40,315 nt of DNA from Enterococcus cecorum. Lineage in GTDB: Bacteria > Bacillota > Bacilli > Lactobacillales > Enterococcaceae. This document shows, in pieces, positions 1 to 8,486 of the stretch (position 1 is its first letter; the number at the start of each line of letters is the position of its first letter). The notes below the pieces were generated by a model. The model was not told the DNA's origin, did not search any database, and was given only the letters and a program-made list of their open reading frames with translations. Location: contig NZ_JAKUDS010000024.1 in NCBI RefSeq assembly GCF_023221775.1, positions 1 through 40,315 on the forward strand. Reading direction: 5' to 3'. Both the position numbers and the translations under genes were made by a program.

Positions 1-23
1 ATTTGTGATGAGAGGATAAAAAT

Positions 24-575
24 ATGGATACAAAAACAATTTTTGAAGAAAGCTTACTTGCATTAAATGAAACAAAAGATTTAGATAAAATTACAATCTC
101 TGATATTTTAAGAAAGGCTGGTTTTAGTCGCCAAACTTTTTATAATCATTTTGCTGATAAATATGAACTCATTCAATATGTGTATAAGCATTTGATTATC
201 CCGAATTTTGATCATTTGTCTGCGGATTTTGATTTTACAGCGAATATGTTGGTCGCTTATCAAAACATGCAAAATCATCGGAAATTTATGCAGCAAGCTT
301 GTCGGTATAAAGATCAAAACAACTTAAAAGATAATATTTTCTATCATTGTTATAGTTTTGATTCGGCTTGGTACCAATTATTGTTTAAAGGTCCGCTCCC
401 AACAGAAGTACTGCTGGCTTGTCAATATCATGCCCACGCTTGCACCCATCTCACACTAGAGTGGATAGAAGACGGCACTTACGACTACCAAGAAATTGTC
501 GAAAGCATCGTCAACACCCGCAAAGCCAGCCTCAACCCTCTCTTTGAAAAACACAACAAACCAGAGCCGTATTAA
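24..575 (+). CDS. TetR/AcrR family transcriptional regulator
   Basis: 183 residues, a normal TetR length. An N-terminal helix-turn-helix spans roughly residues 22-45 (core ISDILRKAGFSRQTFYNHF), typical of TetR DNA-binding domains. The C-terminal ligand-binding half is not assignable; its form resembles the short TetR_C_8-like group. A ribosome binding site (AGAGGAT) precedes the ATG. The upstream gene or target is outside the window, so the regulon is unknown. The first two thirds use A/T-ending codons, but the last 40 or so codons switch to C-ending codons, and a structured repeat starts 4 bases after the stop. Family call is firm; ligand and targets unknown. Confidence 0.85.
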   Translation: MDTKTIFEESLLALNETKDLDKITISDILRKAGFSRQTFYNHFADKYELIQYVYKHLIIPNFDHLSADFDFTANMLVAYQNMQNHRKFMQQACRYKDQNNLKDNIFYHCYSFDSAWYQLLFKGPLPTEVLLACQYHAHACTHLTLEWIEDGTYDYQEIVESIVNTRKASLNPLFEKHNKPEPY

Positions 576-578
576 ACC

Positions 579-876
579 AAGGATGTGAGGTAGCTCGGGC
601 AGACATGAGAAAATTCGTGTTTACCCACCGATGAGAAAATCAGTCAGCTTTAAAGATTTTCACAATCGGCGGGGCGAATTTTCAAAATGTCTAGCTACCG
701 AACACAGATTAAAAAAGGTCGTGAGAAGGGTCGAACAGCTACAAGCAGCTAAGTTTGTCCGGAATGACAGGAAAATCCACTATTTTTAAGATTTTCCTAG
801 GCAGGCCGGCTTAGATGCGATGTAGCTACCCTTCGAACGCCGTAACCCAAGGATGTGAGGCGACTCGATCAGCTTT
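579..876 (+). repeat. Palindromic 3'-UTR repeat array: unit B, unit A, partial head
   Basis: Two complete units and a partial one follow the TetR stop codon. Unit B (579-707) folds on itself: GGTAGCT pairs with AGCTACC, AGACAT with ATGTCT, AAAATTCG with CGAATTTT, GAAAATC with GATTTTC. Unit A (715-843) pairs GAAGGGT with ACCCTTC, AGCTAC with GTAGCT, and GGAAAATC with GATTTTCC. A head fragment (849-876) closes the array. Units start with AAGG(A/T)TGTGA-like sequence and end with GAAC(A)CCGT or GAACACAG. The same family occurs at 26606, 30403 and 36281. I see no coding in this 370-base gap. Confidence 0.85.
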
Positions 877-899
877 GATGAAAATTGAAATAGATAGAC

Positions 900-941
900 A
901 AAAACGAGAACCTCCGAATCAATAAAGAGGTTCTCGTTTTT
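900..941 (-). terminator. Rho-independent terminator of the mle operon
   Basis: A perfect 15-bp stem (AAAAACGAGAACCTC pairing with GAGGTTCTCGTTTTT) with a 12-base loop. It lies directly after the mleP stop codon. The A/T tracts on both sides let it work in both directions. Confidence 0.9.
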
Positions 942-943
942 AC

Positions 944-2248
944 TTAAGCCATAAATAATTGGATTAAAATACCGGATAGAATTAAGATAATCGCACCGCC
1001 AAGTCGGTTTCCCATTTGTGCAAAGGCGATGAGTTCCATACGATTGCTAGCAGATAACACCGCGACATTTCCGGTACCGCCCATACTGTTATTACACATT
1101 CCAGCAGTAATCATGGACTCAACGGGATATAGACCAAATAATTTTCCGAATAGACCGGCTGCTACAGAGATTACCGTCACACTTACGACACAAAGTACGA
1201 CAAATTGCCAAGTTAATGCTTGAGCTAAGACATTTAAGTTTAATAAAGCAATCCCAATCGCTGCTAAGACTGCGGCTGTAAGATTTTTAACAATTAACTG
1301 ATTAAACATAACAGCTGACTCTTGATAATAACTAGGAATTAAATTAAAAGCTTTACAGATAAAAACAACAATAATCATAAACGCATAAGCATGAACTTTC
1401 GGTACAAAATAATTTAAAATACTACCACTTAAGAAAAAGGCGATAGATAAAGCAAGTCCCACACCCATTTTGGCAATGTCTAATTTTGGTGCGGGCTGAT
1501 TTAAATCAACATCAATCTTCATCAAAATTCCATGGCCATTTTGCTTGGGAAAGTTTTCGCCAATTTTGCTGGTCATAGCTGCAAAAATAATCGCCAGTAC
1601 ATTACATAAAGCAGAAGCCGGAATCAGGCGCGAAATCACCGCTGCAGAAGAAGTGTGTAGACTGCCTGCGTAAATACTAGAGAGTGGAACGACGCCAGCA
1701 CCGATTCCGCCCGCCATTGCAGGAAAAGCCACATACATCACTGAGTCTTTGAAGCCATTTCCTAAAAGCATGCCCACTAGACCGACTGCAAAAAAGCAAC
1801 TAACCATTGAAAGAAGAGCAACCGGGATAAAACGTACCGCCGCTTTCACTAATAAATCACGGTTCATTCCTAAAATACTTCCTGTAATCAAAGCCGCAAT
1901 ATAAAAGTCCAAAAAGCCCATGTGGTTGACAAAATCTTTGGTTAAATCCACCGCACTATCTGGCAAAATATGGAAAGTGGCGATGGCAGCACTAGCAAAG
2001 ATACAAAAGACCGCACCGCCGCCAAGGTATGTTTTGACAATAGGAATTTTGGTCCCTAGAAAATGAAAGAGATTGCCTAATAATACTAAGACGGCTAAAG
2101 CACCTAAAATATTATGTGGTAATTTACCTACGCTTAACGCTAAGATTAAAACAAGTAATAGAATAAGATAAACTGGAAGGGAGATGCCGGCAATTTTGAC
2201 CGACATCCATGCTTCGAATTTGTTTTTTTCACGAGTCAATTCCATCAT
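944..2248 (-). CDS. mleP: Malate/lactate transporter, 2-hydroxycarboxylate transporter family
   Basis: About 434 residues and very hydrophobic, with ten or more membrane segments. Two GGxG loops mark the 2HCT family: GGIG in AMAGGIGAGVVPLS and GGTG in NNSMGGTGNVAVLS; these form the re-entrant loops of CitS/CitP/MleP proteins. It probably exchanges external L-malate for internal L-lactate. A GTG codon at 2254 overlaps the ribosome binding site AAGGAG (2254-2259), so translation should start at the ATG at 2248 or 2245. The binding site overlaps the stop codon of mleS, so the two are translationally linked. Citrate or other 2-hydroxyacids remain possible substrates; the partner malolactic enzyme favours malate. 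Confidence 0.85.
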   Translation of the reverse strand: MMELTREKNKFEAWMSVKIAGISLPVYLILLLVLILALSVGKLPHNILGALAVLVLLGNLFHFLGTKIPIVKTYLGGGAVFCIFASAAIATFHILPDSAVDLTKDFVNHMGFLDFYIAALITGSILGMNRDLLVKAAVRFIPVALLSMVSCFFAVGLVGMLLGNGFKDSVMYVAFPAMAGGIGAGVVPLSSIYAGSLHTSSAAVISRLIPASALCNVLAIIFAAMTSKIGENFPKQNGHGILMKIDVDLNQPAPKLDIAKMGVGLALSIAFFLSGSILNYFVPKVHAYAFMIIVVFICKAFNLIPSYYQESAVMFNQLIVKNLTAAVLAAIGIALLNLNVLAQALTWQFVVLCVVSVTVISVAAGLFGKLFGLYPVESMITAGMCNNSMGGTGNVAVLSASNRMELIAFAQMGNRLGGAIILILSGILIQLFMA

Positions 2249-2257
2249 CTCCACTCC

Positions 2258-3895
2258 TTATATGTCCAATTCGCGGTATTCAGGAGTCCATTTCATTTCT
2301 GTCACGGCTTGTTTGACATCTTTTATTTCTTCACGGTTCAAGCCTTGATCGACCACGTTTTGTGCCACGATTTCAGCAATTTTTTGCGAGAATTCCGTGA
2401 TTTTGGCAACAGGTGGTAAAATAGCTGCACCTGGTTGACTGCTATCGACAATTCCTCCTAGGGCCCGGCTTGCTTTGGCTAAGATTTCTCCATTGACGCG
2501 AGTGGCAGTAGAGGCAATCAATCCAAGTCCTAATCCTGGGTACATTAAAGCATTGTTGGCTTGCCCAATTTGATAAGTCACCCCTTTGTAAGTCACATCT
2601 GCTGCAGGGATACCAGTTCCGACCAACGCACGTCCATCTGTCCAAGCAATCAAATCAGCGGCTTTAGCTTCAGCCAGTTTGGTTGGATTGGATAATGGGA
2701 AGATAATTGGTCTTTTCGTATGTGCGGCCATTTCTTTGACGATGCTTTCGGTAAATGTTCCTGGTTGCGTTGAAGTACCAATTAAAATCGTTGGGTGTAC
2801 AGCTTTCACAATGGCTTCTAGATTGGTTAATTCATCAGCATTTTCAAATTCGCTTCGTTCGCGGACAAAAGCTTTTTGACCGGGAGTTAAATCTTTGGTA
2901 TCACTAAATAGCAAACCTTGTTTATCCACGAGATAGAAATGTTTGCGCGCTTCTTCTTCACTTAAGCCACTTCTTACCATTTCTTCAAAAATCAAATTAC
3001 AAATCCCTACACCTGCAGTTCCGGCACCAAAATTTAAAATCACTTGGTCTTTTAGGTCTTCTTTAGAGATATTTAACGCACCAAAGATTCCGGCCATTAC
3101 AACAAGCCCTGTTCCTTGAATATCATCATTGAAGGTCGTTAATTGATCTTGATATTTATCTAGAATTTTTGCGGCATTGCTTCGGCCAAAGTCTTCCCAG
3201 TGTAATAAAATTTCAGGGAATAATTTTTCAGTAGTACGCACGAATTTTTCGATAAAAGCATCATATTTTTCTCCGTAAATTCGTTCATGACGGTTTCCTA
3301 GATATAATGGGTTGTCGAGTAAGGCTTGATTATTCGTACCGGCATCAATAGAAACAGGCAACACTTGGCTTGGATTGATTCCGGCAGCGGCAGTGTAGAC
3401 CATTAATTTTCCAATAGCGATATCCACACCATTGACACCCCAGTCACCCATTCCTAAAATTCCTTCTGCATCCGTAACCACAATTAAGCGAATATCACGA
3501 CCCGCTGCGGCATTTTTTAATGTAGCTTCGATGTTTTCGGGTTCGTCCACTGATAAGAAGGCGGCATCTTGTGGTTTTAAGAAAATTTCGTTGTATTGTT
3601 CGATGGATTCAGCCACCACTGGATCATAAACAACCGGCATAAATTCTACTAAATGTTCATCCATTAAGGCATAGAATAACGTGCGGTTGGTATTGAATAA
3701 GTTCATCAAGAAAATTCGTTTTTCAAGTCGTGATTCTTTGCTTAAAAATTGACCATATGCTTGGACTTTTTGTTGTTCCAAGGTTTGGACAGTACTAGGA
3801 AGCATCCCAGTCAAGCCGTATTTTTGGCGTTCTTCTTTGGTAAATGCTGTTCCTTTGTTTAAAAATGGGTTGTTTAAAATTTCAAAACCGTTCAT
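2258..3895 (-). CDS. mleS: Malolactic enzyme
   Basis: 545 residues, matching malolactic enzymes (about 540). It converts L-malate to L-lactate and CO2 using NAD+ and Mn2+ in the cytosol. Seen: the N-terminus [16 protein letters not shown], which I recognise from lactococcal MleS; FMPVVYDP; the [10 protein letters not shown] block; FNDDIQGTG; and the nucleotide-binding loop [15 protein letters not shown] codon at 3910 is open in frame, but GGAGGA at 3903-3908 fits the ATG at 3895, giving [10 protein letters not shown]. The gene is transcribed first, with mleP directly after it; divergent mleR lies upstream. NAD-malic enzyme is a close relative, but the N-terminus and the neighbours favour malolactic activity. 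Confidence 0.9.
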   Translation of the reverse strand: MNGFEILNNPFLNKGTAFTKEERQKYGLTGMLPSTVQTLEQQKVQAYGQFLSKESRLEKRIFLMNLFNTNRTLFYALMDEHLVEFMPVVYDPVVAESIEQYNEIFLKPQDAAFLSVDEPENIEATLKNAAAGRDIRLIVVTDAEGILGMGDWGVNGVDIAIGKLMVYTAAAGINPSQVLPVSIDAGTNNQALLDNPLYLGNRHERIYGEKYDAFIEKFVRTTEKLFPEILLHWEDFGRSNAAKILDKYQDQLTTFNDDIQGTGLVVMAGIFGALNISKEDLKDQVILNFGAGTAGVGICNLIFEEMVRSGLSEEEARKHFYLVDKQGLLFSDTKDLTPGQKAFVRERSEFENADELTNLEAIVKAVHPTILIGTSTQPGTFTESIVKEMAAHTKRPIIFPLSNPTKLAEAKAADLIAWTDGRALVGTGIPAADVTYKGVTYQIGQANNALMYPGLGLGLIASTATRVNGEILAKASRALGGIVDSSQPGAAILPPVAKITEFSQKIAEIVAQNVVDQGLNREEIKDVKQAVTEMKWTPEYRELDI

Positions 3896-3935
3896 CTTTA
3901 GGTCCTCCAATAGTTTGTTTTTCTTTACGTGCGCT

Positions 3936-3994
3936 ACTTTACGCTAAAAAATTTGTTATAGTCAAAAGGATGATTTATAATAAATAATATTTAT
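3936..3994. promoter_or_regulatory. Divergent overlapping promoters of mleR and mleS
   Basis: On the plus strand, TTGTTA (3953-3958), 17 bases, then TATAAT (3976-3981) drives mleR. On the minus strand, TTGACT (3965-3960), 18 bases, then TAAAGT (3941-3936) drives mleS. The two -35 regions are nearly back to back, so one bound regulator could act on both. An inverted repeat ATAAAT-N3-ATTTAT (3980-3994) carries a LysR-type T-N11-A spacing and is a candidate MleR site. Confidence 0.65.
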
Positions 3995-4010
3995 ATGAGA
4001 GGTACAGGCG

Positions 4011-4895
4011 ATGAAATTTAAGGATTTGGAGTATTTTCAGCAGTTAGCGAAGTTGAAGAGTTATACGAAGACGGCGGCCTTTTTCCAGGTGAAGCAACCA
4101 ACGATTACCTATGCTGTCAAGCGCTTGGAAGAGGAAGTACAGACGGAATTGCTTGTGCGGAATCAATCGCATGCACAGATTCAATTGACACCTGCGGGCA
4201 AAATTTTAGCCAAACATGCCCAAAATATCTTAAAAGAACTCGCTTTGGCTAAACTGGAAATCAATCATTTGCAAGAGGTCCAAGTGCGTTTAGGATTGCC
4301 GCCAATTATTGGTAATTTCTATTTTCCCAAGGTGTCAAAAGCCTTAGCCGCGCAGCAATTATTAGCCAAATTAGAGATTTCAAATTCCGGTTCACAGGAG
4401 TTATATCAAGCTTTACTGAAAGGTCAACTGGATTTAGCGATTGTCGGTATGATGAATCCTTTGTATGATGACCAAATAGAGATTTTACCGATTGATCAAA
4501 AACAGTTTAAAATTGTTGTAGGGCGCAATCATCCACTCGCTAAACGAAAATCAGTTGCCTTTAGTGAGTTAGTAGAGGAAAAATTCGTGGTGTTAAACGA
4601 GCAGTATATTCACCCTAAAGCGATGCAAAAATTAGCCAAACAAGCAGGCTTTACCCCAAAAGTCATTTATCAAAATAGTGATTTAAATATTTTAAAAGGC
4701 ATGATTAAAGAAGGGGTGGGGATTGGATTTTTAGTGGAAATTGCGGTAGATGAGCAAAAAGATGAGTTGGTCTGTTTGGAGATTGCCGATAAAAATCAGC
4801 CTTCGTTTCATATTTCCTTGTTATCGCGCAAAAATCAGCCAGCCAGTGTGAGCCAACAAGTCGTACAACAAATTTTAGAAGCAAACTTATTATAA
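4011..4895 (+). CDS. mleR: LysR family regulator of the malolactic operon
   Basis: 294 residues, the usual LysR length. The winged helix-turn-helix occupies residues 1-60 (DLEYFQQLAKLKSYTKTAAFFQVKQPTIT) and the effector-binding fold about 88-290. It is divergent from mleS with overlapping promoters, the standard arrangement for a LysR activator of its neighbour, here presumably responding to malate. Ribosome binding site GAGAGG precedes the ATG. Family is certain; the mleR assignment comes from context. Confidence 0.85.
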   Translation: MKFKDLEYFQQLAKLKSYTKTAAFFQVKQPTITYAVKRLEEEVQTELLVRNQSHAQIQLTPAGKILAKHAQNILKELALAKLEINHLQEVQVRLGLPPIIGNFYFPKVSKALAAQQLLAKLEISNSGSQELYQALLKGQLDLAIVGMMNPLYDDQIEILPIDQKQFKIVVGRNHPLAKRKSVAFSELVEEKFVVLNEQYIHPKAMQKLAKQAGFTPKVIYQNSDLNILKGMIKEGVGIGFLVEIAVDEQKDELVCLEIADKNQPSFHISLLSRKNQPASVSQQVVQQILEANLL

Positions 4896-4897
4896 AA

Positions 4898-4937
4898 AAA
4901 ACAGCCAACTGATAGCTAAACTGTCAGCTGGTTGTTT
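4898..4937 (+). terminator. Terminator of mleR
   Basis: An imperfect hairpin (ACAGCCAACTGA pairing with TCAGCTGGTTGT) flanked by an A tract and a T-rich stretch, just after the mleR stop. It may also stop transcripts of the converging glycosyltransferase gene. Confidence 0.7.
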
Positions 4938-4938
4938 G

Positions 4939-4954
4939 TGTTTCACGTGGAACA
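4939..4954. promoter_or_regulatory. parS centromere site
   Basis: TGTTTCACGTGGAACA, the reverse complement of the Bacillus-type parS TGTTCCACGTGAAACA with no mismatch. It lies between the mleR terminator and the stop codon of the glycosyltransferase gene. ParB encoded at 15564 should load here. Confidence 0.9.
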
Positions 4955-4955
4955 T

Positions 4956-7154
4956 TTAACTGTTACGCGTGCTGAAAAGTTGGCGGTAATTGGCGTGGTG
5001 CAAGACTTCCTGCCAATTATCAATGTGGTAAACAAAGGTATCCTGAGACAAAGCCCGCACCAAACTTAACTGAAAATCAATGCCCTGATAGGAAATGTTT
5101 AGTTTAGGGGCAAATAACAGCGATTCTGCTTGGATAATCAAATGTTTGGCGATTAGATATTGAAGCGTCAAGGTCCCATCTGTGGTGTGAATTTGTTGGA
5201 AAATCGGTACTTTGAGTTGTGCTTCTTCTCGTGTCATTTTCGTTTGGACTAAGCGCGTTCGTTGATAAAAAATATTGACAAACCGTCTAAACAAGCTGAT
5301 TTGATGGTCATAATATTGCGGCAAATTTTGATTAAACCCATCATAAATATAGCTTAAATACTCGTGATACTGGCTTTTATTGGTCAAATCCAGATGTACC
5401 CCAAAGAGATATTTGTCCCCCAGAGGCACCACGCGCACCACTTCACCCATTAAAGTCAGCGGTTGGTGGTCACGCATTAAGGTAAAGACCATTTTTTGAT
5501 TGAGCGGCACATTAAGCATTTCTTCATTCATAAAAGAAAGACCTGCTTCAGAAATATCATGCGTTTGTGTTTGATAAAGTTGACCATTGAGCGGAAATTG
5601 CAAAGGGTAACTTGCTTTAAATCGTTCATAACTCCGATAACTTGGGCGCCCCACGAAAAAGAGCAGTGCAAAAGTCAGATTAAATAAATGACTCAATAAC
5701 CAAAAACTAATCACGCTACCATAGAAGAGTTCAGTCGGCGTTTTACCAAGATTAAAACGAATTAAGCCAACTAGCGCGAGTAGCCAAAGTAGAAAATGGG
5801 GCCAACCATAAAGAATATCTTTTTTGCTCGCTTTGGCATTTTTATCGGTCACCTTGAAGCGATGTTCCCCTAGGCCAATCCATTGTTTGAATACTGGAAT
5901 CGTCAAAAACGGTGCGAGAATGGTTTCTTGGATTTCGCCCCATCGCGGTGTGCTCACTTTGCTAGAGACTTCTTTTAGTGCAAGTTTTTGGAAAATCTGG
6001 CAAGGAATCCAAAAATACAGCAAAGTCCAAAAGTTAGTATCCACGACTTCCCAACCCAGTAATGTATAACAAATTGGCGCTAAAATAAATACTAATCTTC
6101 TTAAAAAGCTCCACCAATATAAATAACTATTTAGATAAACAATTTTTTGACCGAAAGATAAGTTTTTATTCGTGAGTAGATGAATATTTCGCACACTTTG
6201 GACCACCCCTTGCGCCCAGCGAACCCGTTGTTTAATCATGCTCGGAATATCCACAGGAGTAAGTCCGCTAGCCATGGGTGAAAGCGTAGACAGATTTTGG
6301 TAGCCAGCAATATTCATCCGCGCACCTAATTCGAAATCTTCCGTAATCGTATCGGTTGGAAATCCGCCCGCTTGCATGATGGCTTCACGTGAAAGAACCG
6401 TATTTGATCCGGTATAAATCGCCGCACCATGGGCATTGTTTAAAATATTAATTTCCCTTGAGAAAAAGTCTTGTTCATTAGCTACATTTTGCTCGACAAA
6501 GAGATTAAATTGGAAAAGGTCCGCATTGTAAAAGCTTTGTGGTGTTTGCACAAGGCCCAGCGGTTTGATTTTCTCATCTTGTCTGCGTTTGTACTGATTC
6601 TCCACGAAAAAAGGTACCGTTTCAAGTAAAAAATTACTATAAGGAATCATATCCGCATCAAAAGTCGCCACTAAAGGAGAAGTAGTCTGACTCAAAGCGT
6701 GATTAAGATTCCCGGATTTGGCATGTTTGTTACCGGTCATACCGATGTGAGTGATGCCGAATTCCTCTGCCAGTGCTTTGACTTCGGGTCGGTTACTATC
6801 ATCACAAAGATAAATATGTACCTTTTGTTTGTCTGGATACTTCATCTTCACACAGGCATTGACAGTTTTTCTAAGAAGCGCGACATCTTCATTGTGTGTG
6901 GCAATCAAGACATCGACATCCGGATAGTCTTTTGCATCGGCCTGTGGTTTGCTTAATTTTTTGGCTTTTTGCTTATTGTAGATTAAGATCATCCCCGTAA
7001 AGGTTGAGACCACTTCGCACAACCATAGCAAAATCCCAAAGACCAATACCCACCAAGCTTGGTGAAACGGCAAGGTAAAGAGCCCCCGCCAAGCTAAATA
7101 AATAACAGAAAACAAAAATGCTAAGGTAAAGATTATACGTTTTGTTAAACTCAA
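4956..7154 (-). CDS. Cellulose synthase-like family 2 glycosyltransferase with C-terminal PilZ domain
   Basis: 732 residues. Two N-terminal membrane helices (about 7-60) are followed by a GT2 catalytic domain with DDSN (118-121), DAD (166-168), TED (271-273) and QRVRW (309-313), the D,D,D,QxxRW set of BcsA-type processive synthases. FKVTDK (433-438) matches the BcsA gating-loop motif FxVTxK. More membrane helices follow, then a PilZ domain with RSYER (507-511) and DISEAG (533-538), the RxxxR and DxSxxG motifs that bind c-di-GMP. It should make a polysaccharide such as cellulose and export it through the membrane when c-di-GMP is bound. The start is TTG behind AAGGTGATA. No BcsB partner is nearby. 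The polymer is not known from sequence. Confidence 0.88.
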   Translation of the reverse strand: MSLTKRIIFTLAFLFSVIYLAWRGLFTLPFHQAWWVLVFGILLWLCEVVSTFTGMILIYNKQKAKKLSKPQADAKDYPDVDVLIATHNEDVALLRKTVNACVKMKYPDKQKVHIYLCDDSNRPEVKALAEEFGITHIGMTGNKHAKSGNLNHALSQTTSPLVATFDADMIPYSNFLLETVPFFVENQYKRRQDEKIKPLGLVQTPQSFYNADLFQFNLFVEQNVANEQDFFSREINILNNAHGAAIYTGSNTVLSREAIMQAGGFPTDTITEDFELGARMNIAGYQNLSTLSPMASGLTPVDIPSMIKQRVRWAQGVVQSVRNIHLLTNKNLSFGQKIVYLNSYLYWWSFLRRLVFILAPICYTLLGWEVVDTNFWTLLYFWIPCQIFQKLALKEVSSKVSTPRWGEIQETILAPFLTIPVFKQWIGLGEHRFKVTDKNAKASKKDILYGWPHFLLWLLALVGLIRFNLGKTPTELFYGSVISFWLLSHLFNLTFALLFFVGRPSYRSYERFKASYPLQFPLNGQLYQTQTHDISEAGLSFMNEEMLNVPLNQKMVFTLMRDHQPLTLMGEVVRVVPLGDKYLFGVHLDLTNKSQYHEYLSYIYDGFNQNLPQYYDHQISLFRRFVNIFYQRTRLVQTKMTREEAQLKVPIFQQIHTTDGTLTLQYLIAKHLIIQAESLLFAPKLNISYQGIDFQLSLVRALSQDTFVYHIDNWQEVLHHANYRQLFSTRNS

Positions 7155-7208
7155 AATATCACCTTCTATTGTTATTAAATATCTATGAATTACAAATTGT
7201 TAGTTATC

Positions 7209-8252
7209 TTAATCACTCAGAATTGTTTGGTTTCGTCCTTGTTCTTTGGCGCGATACAAAGCCTGATCTGCCCGATTGAGTGTTTTGAATAGATTTTCGT
7301 TTCTTTGTTTATGCGCAATTCCTTGTGAAAGTGTCACAGTGTATGGAAAATCGACTTGTTGCTGACAAAACGCAGGTAAATTCTCTTGTAGCTGTACTAA
7401 GTTTTTGCATGATTCGCTAAGATTTTTTCCAAAGAGCACAATGACCATTTCCTCGCCGCCAAACCGAAAAATTCGTGCGTTTGGACTTTCGATTTGCCGG
7501 AGATAATCCGCCACAAATCGCAAAACTTGATCACCTACCGCATGTCCATAGGTGTCATTGAATTTTTTAAAATAATCAATATCTAAAATACCGATACAAC
7601 ACTCTTCGCCGCTATTTTCCAGGGATAGCAGGAGTTGGTTGAGCTTGCGGCGGTTTTGTAATTTCGTCAGTGGATCAAAGTTGCTGGCTTGATAGACCTC
7701 AGACAAATCCTCAATATATAAACTCATCAGCGCGTTGCCAACTACACCGGAAGCGAGTAATATCAAGCAATCCAGGATAATGGTTGGATTCAAACGCCCG
7801 AGCATTAAGTGTAGGATTATCGAACTTATGACCATGAAAGCCATCGTCACATTCATCTGATGAAAAATCGACAAACGTTTTTTGCTGTATTTGCTAATCA
7901 AGGGTAGAGTTGCCATCAAATAAAAATTAAAAAACAAATTAACCACGCTCATCAGATTCGGTTCAAAGATAAAACGCGTTAATGAAAGGAAAAAGATGCT
8001 GGCAATCACCACAGACCAGTCTAAATAAATACAAGCAAGTGCGATTAAAATAAAACGAAAATCAAAATGAATTTGAAACGCGACAATGGAATACTTCATT
8101 AAAATCGTGCCAACTAATACCACCCAAAGACAGTAAAAACAGTTTCTTTTGAGCGGTCCAGCCCGTTTTTGGTCTAAATAATCATTCATTCGAAAATATA
8201 AGTAAATTGCCAAAGTCAAGACACTAATATTGGCTAGAATACTATAAAACAA
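7209..8252 (-). CDS. Membrane-anchored diguanylate cyclase (GGDEF domain)
   Basis: 347 residues. About five or six N-terminal membrane helices (1-175) form a sensory region, followed by a GGDEF domain (about 190-345). The signature is GGEEM (265-269), with metal-binding Asp224 in ILDIDYFKKFND and the conserved NDTYGHAVGD stretch, so the active residues appear intact. It makes c-di-GMP from two GTP. The inhibitory I-site RxxD expected just upstream is absent (ESPNARIFRFGG), suggesting no product feedback. Start is TTG behind AGAGGGTG. The PilZ glycosyltransferase gene starts 54 bases downstream, so enzyme and effector are probably cotranscribed. Confidence 0.88.
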   Translation of the reverse strand: MFYSILANISVLTLAIYLYFRMNDYLDQKRAGPLKRNCFYCLWVVLVGTILMKYSIVAFQIHFDFRFILIALACIYLDWSVVIASIFFLSLTRFIFEPNLMSVVNLFFNFYLMATLPLISKYSKKRLSIFHQMNVTMAFMVISSIILHLMLGRLNPTIILDCLILLASGVVGNALMSLYIEDLSEVYQASNFDPLTKLQNRRKLNQLLLSLENSGEECCIGILDIDYFKKFNDTYGHAVGDQVLRFVADYLRQIESPNARIFRFGGEEMVIVLFGKNLSESCKNLVQLQENLPAFCQQQVDFPYTVTLSQGIAHKQRNENLFKTLNRADQALYRAKEQGRNQTILSD

Positions 8253-8294
8253 ACAAACACCCTCTTTATTTTAAAACGCTCTTTCCAACTTTTT

Positions 8295-8324
8295 ATTATA
8301 CCGCTAAATAGCAATTATCTCCAA
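8295..8324 (-). promoter_or_regulatory. Promoter of the cyclase-glycosyltransferase operon
   Basis: On the minus strand: TTGGAG (8324-8319), an 18-base spacer, and TATAAT (8300-8295), about 40 bases upstream of the TTG start. Confidence 0.55.
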
Positions 8325-8412
8325 ATGTTATCTTGCAAACATAACAAAATAATATAAATTATGGAATTTGCTTACCTGTTTTCATCTTGTCTAGATTGTG
8401 GTAGTCTATAGG

Positions 8413-8448
8413 TGGCAAACGATTGCAGATGTTTAAAAAGCTTAAACA
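8413..8448 (+). promoter_or_regulatory. Candidate catabolite-response element and inverted repeat upstream of glpK
   Basis: GGCAAACGATTGCA at 8414-8427 resembles a cre site with about three mismatches to TGWNANCGNTNWCA. Just after it, TGTTTAA-N5-TTAAACA (8430-8448) is a 7-bp inverted repeat of operator type. Both lie between the likely promoter region and the ATG. I could not fix a clear -35/-10 pair. Confidence 0.35.
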
Positions 8449-8486
8449 ACATTCCAATAAATAATAGAGAAATTTGAGGTGAAGTT

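Noticed and set aside
1029-1223. Plus-strand frame inside mleP
   Set aside because: It is a shadow of a well-supported membrane protein, with no start signal and no recognisable domain. Similar frames opposite mleS, the glycosyltransferase, the deacetylase and serS were dropped for the same reason.
8334-8360. Extra promoter or cre site in TTGCAAACATAACAAAA upstream of glpK
   Set aside because: It lacks the central CG and symmetric halves of a cre site and has no partner -10 at a useful distance.
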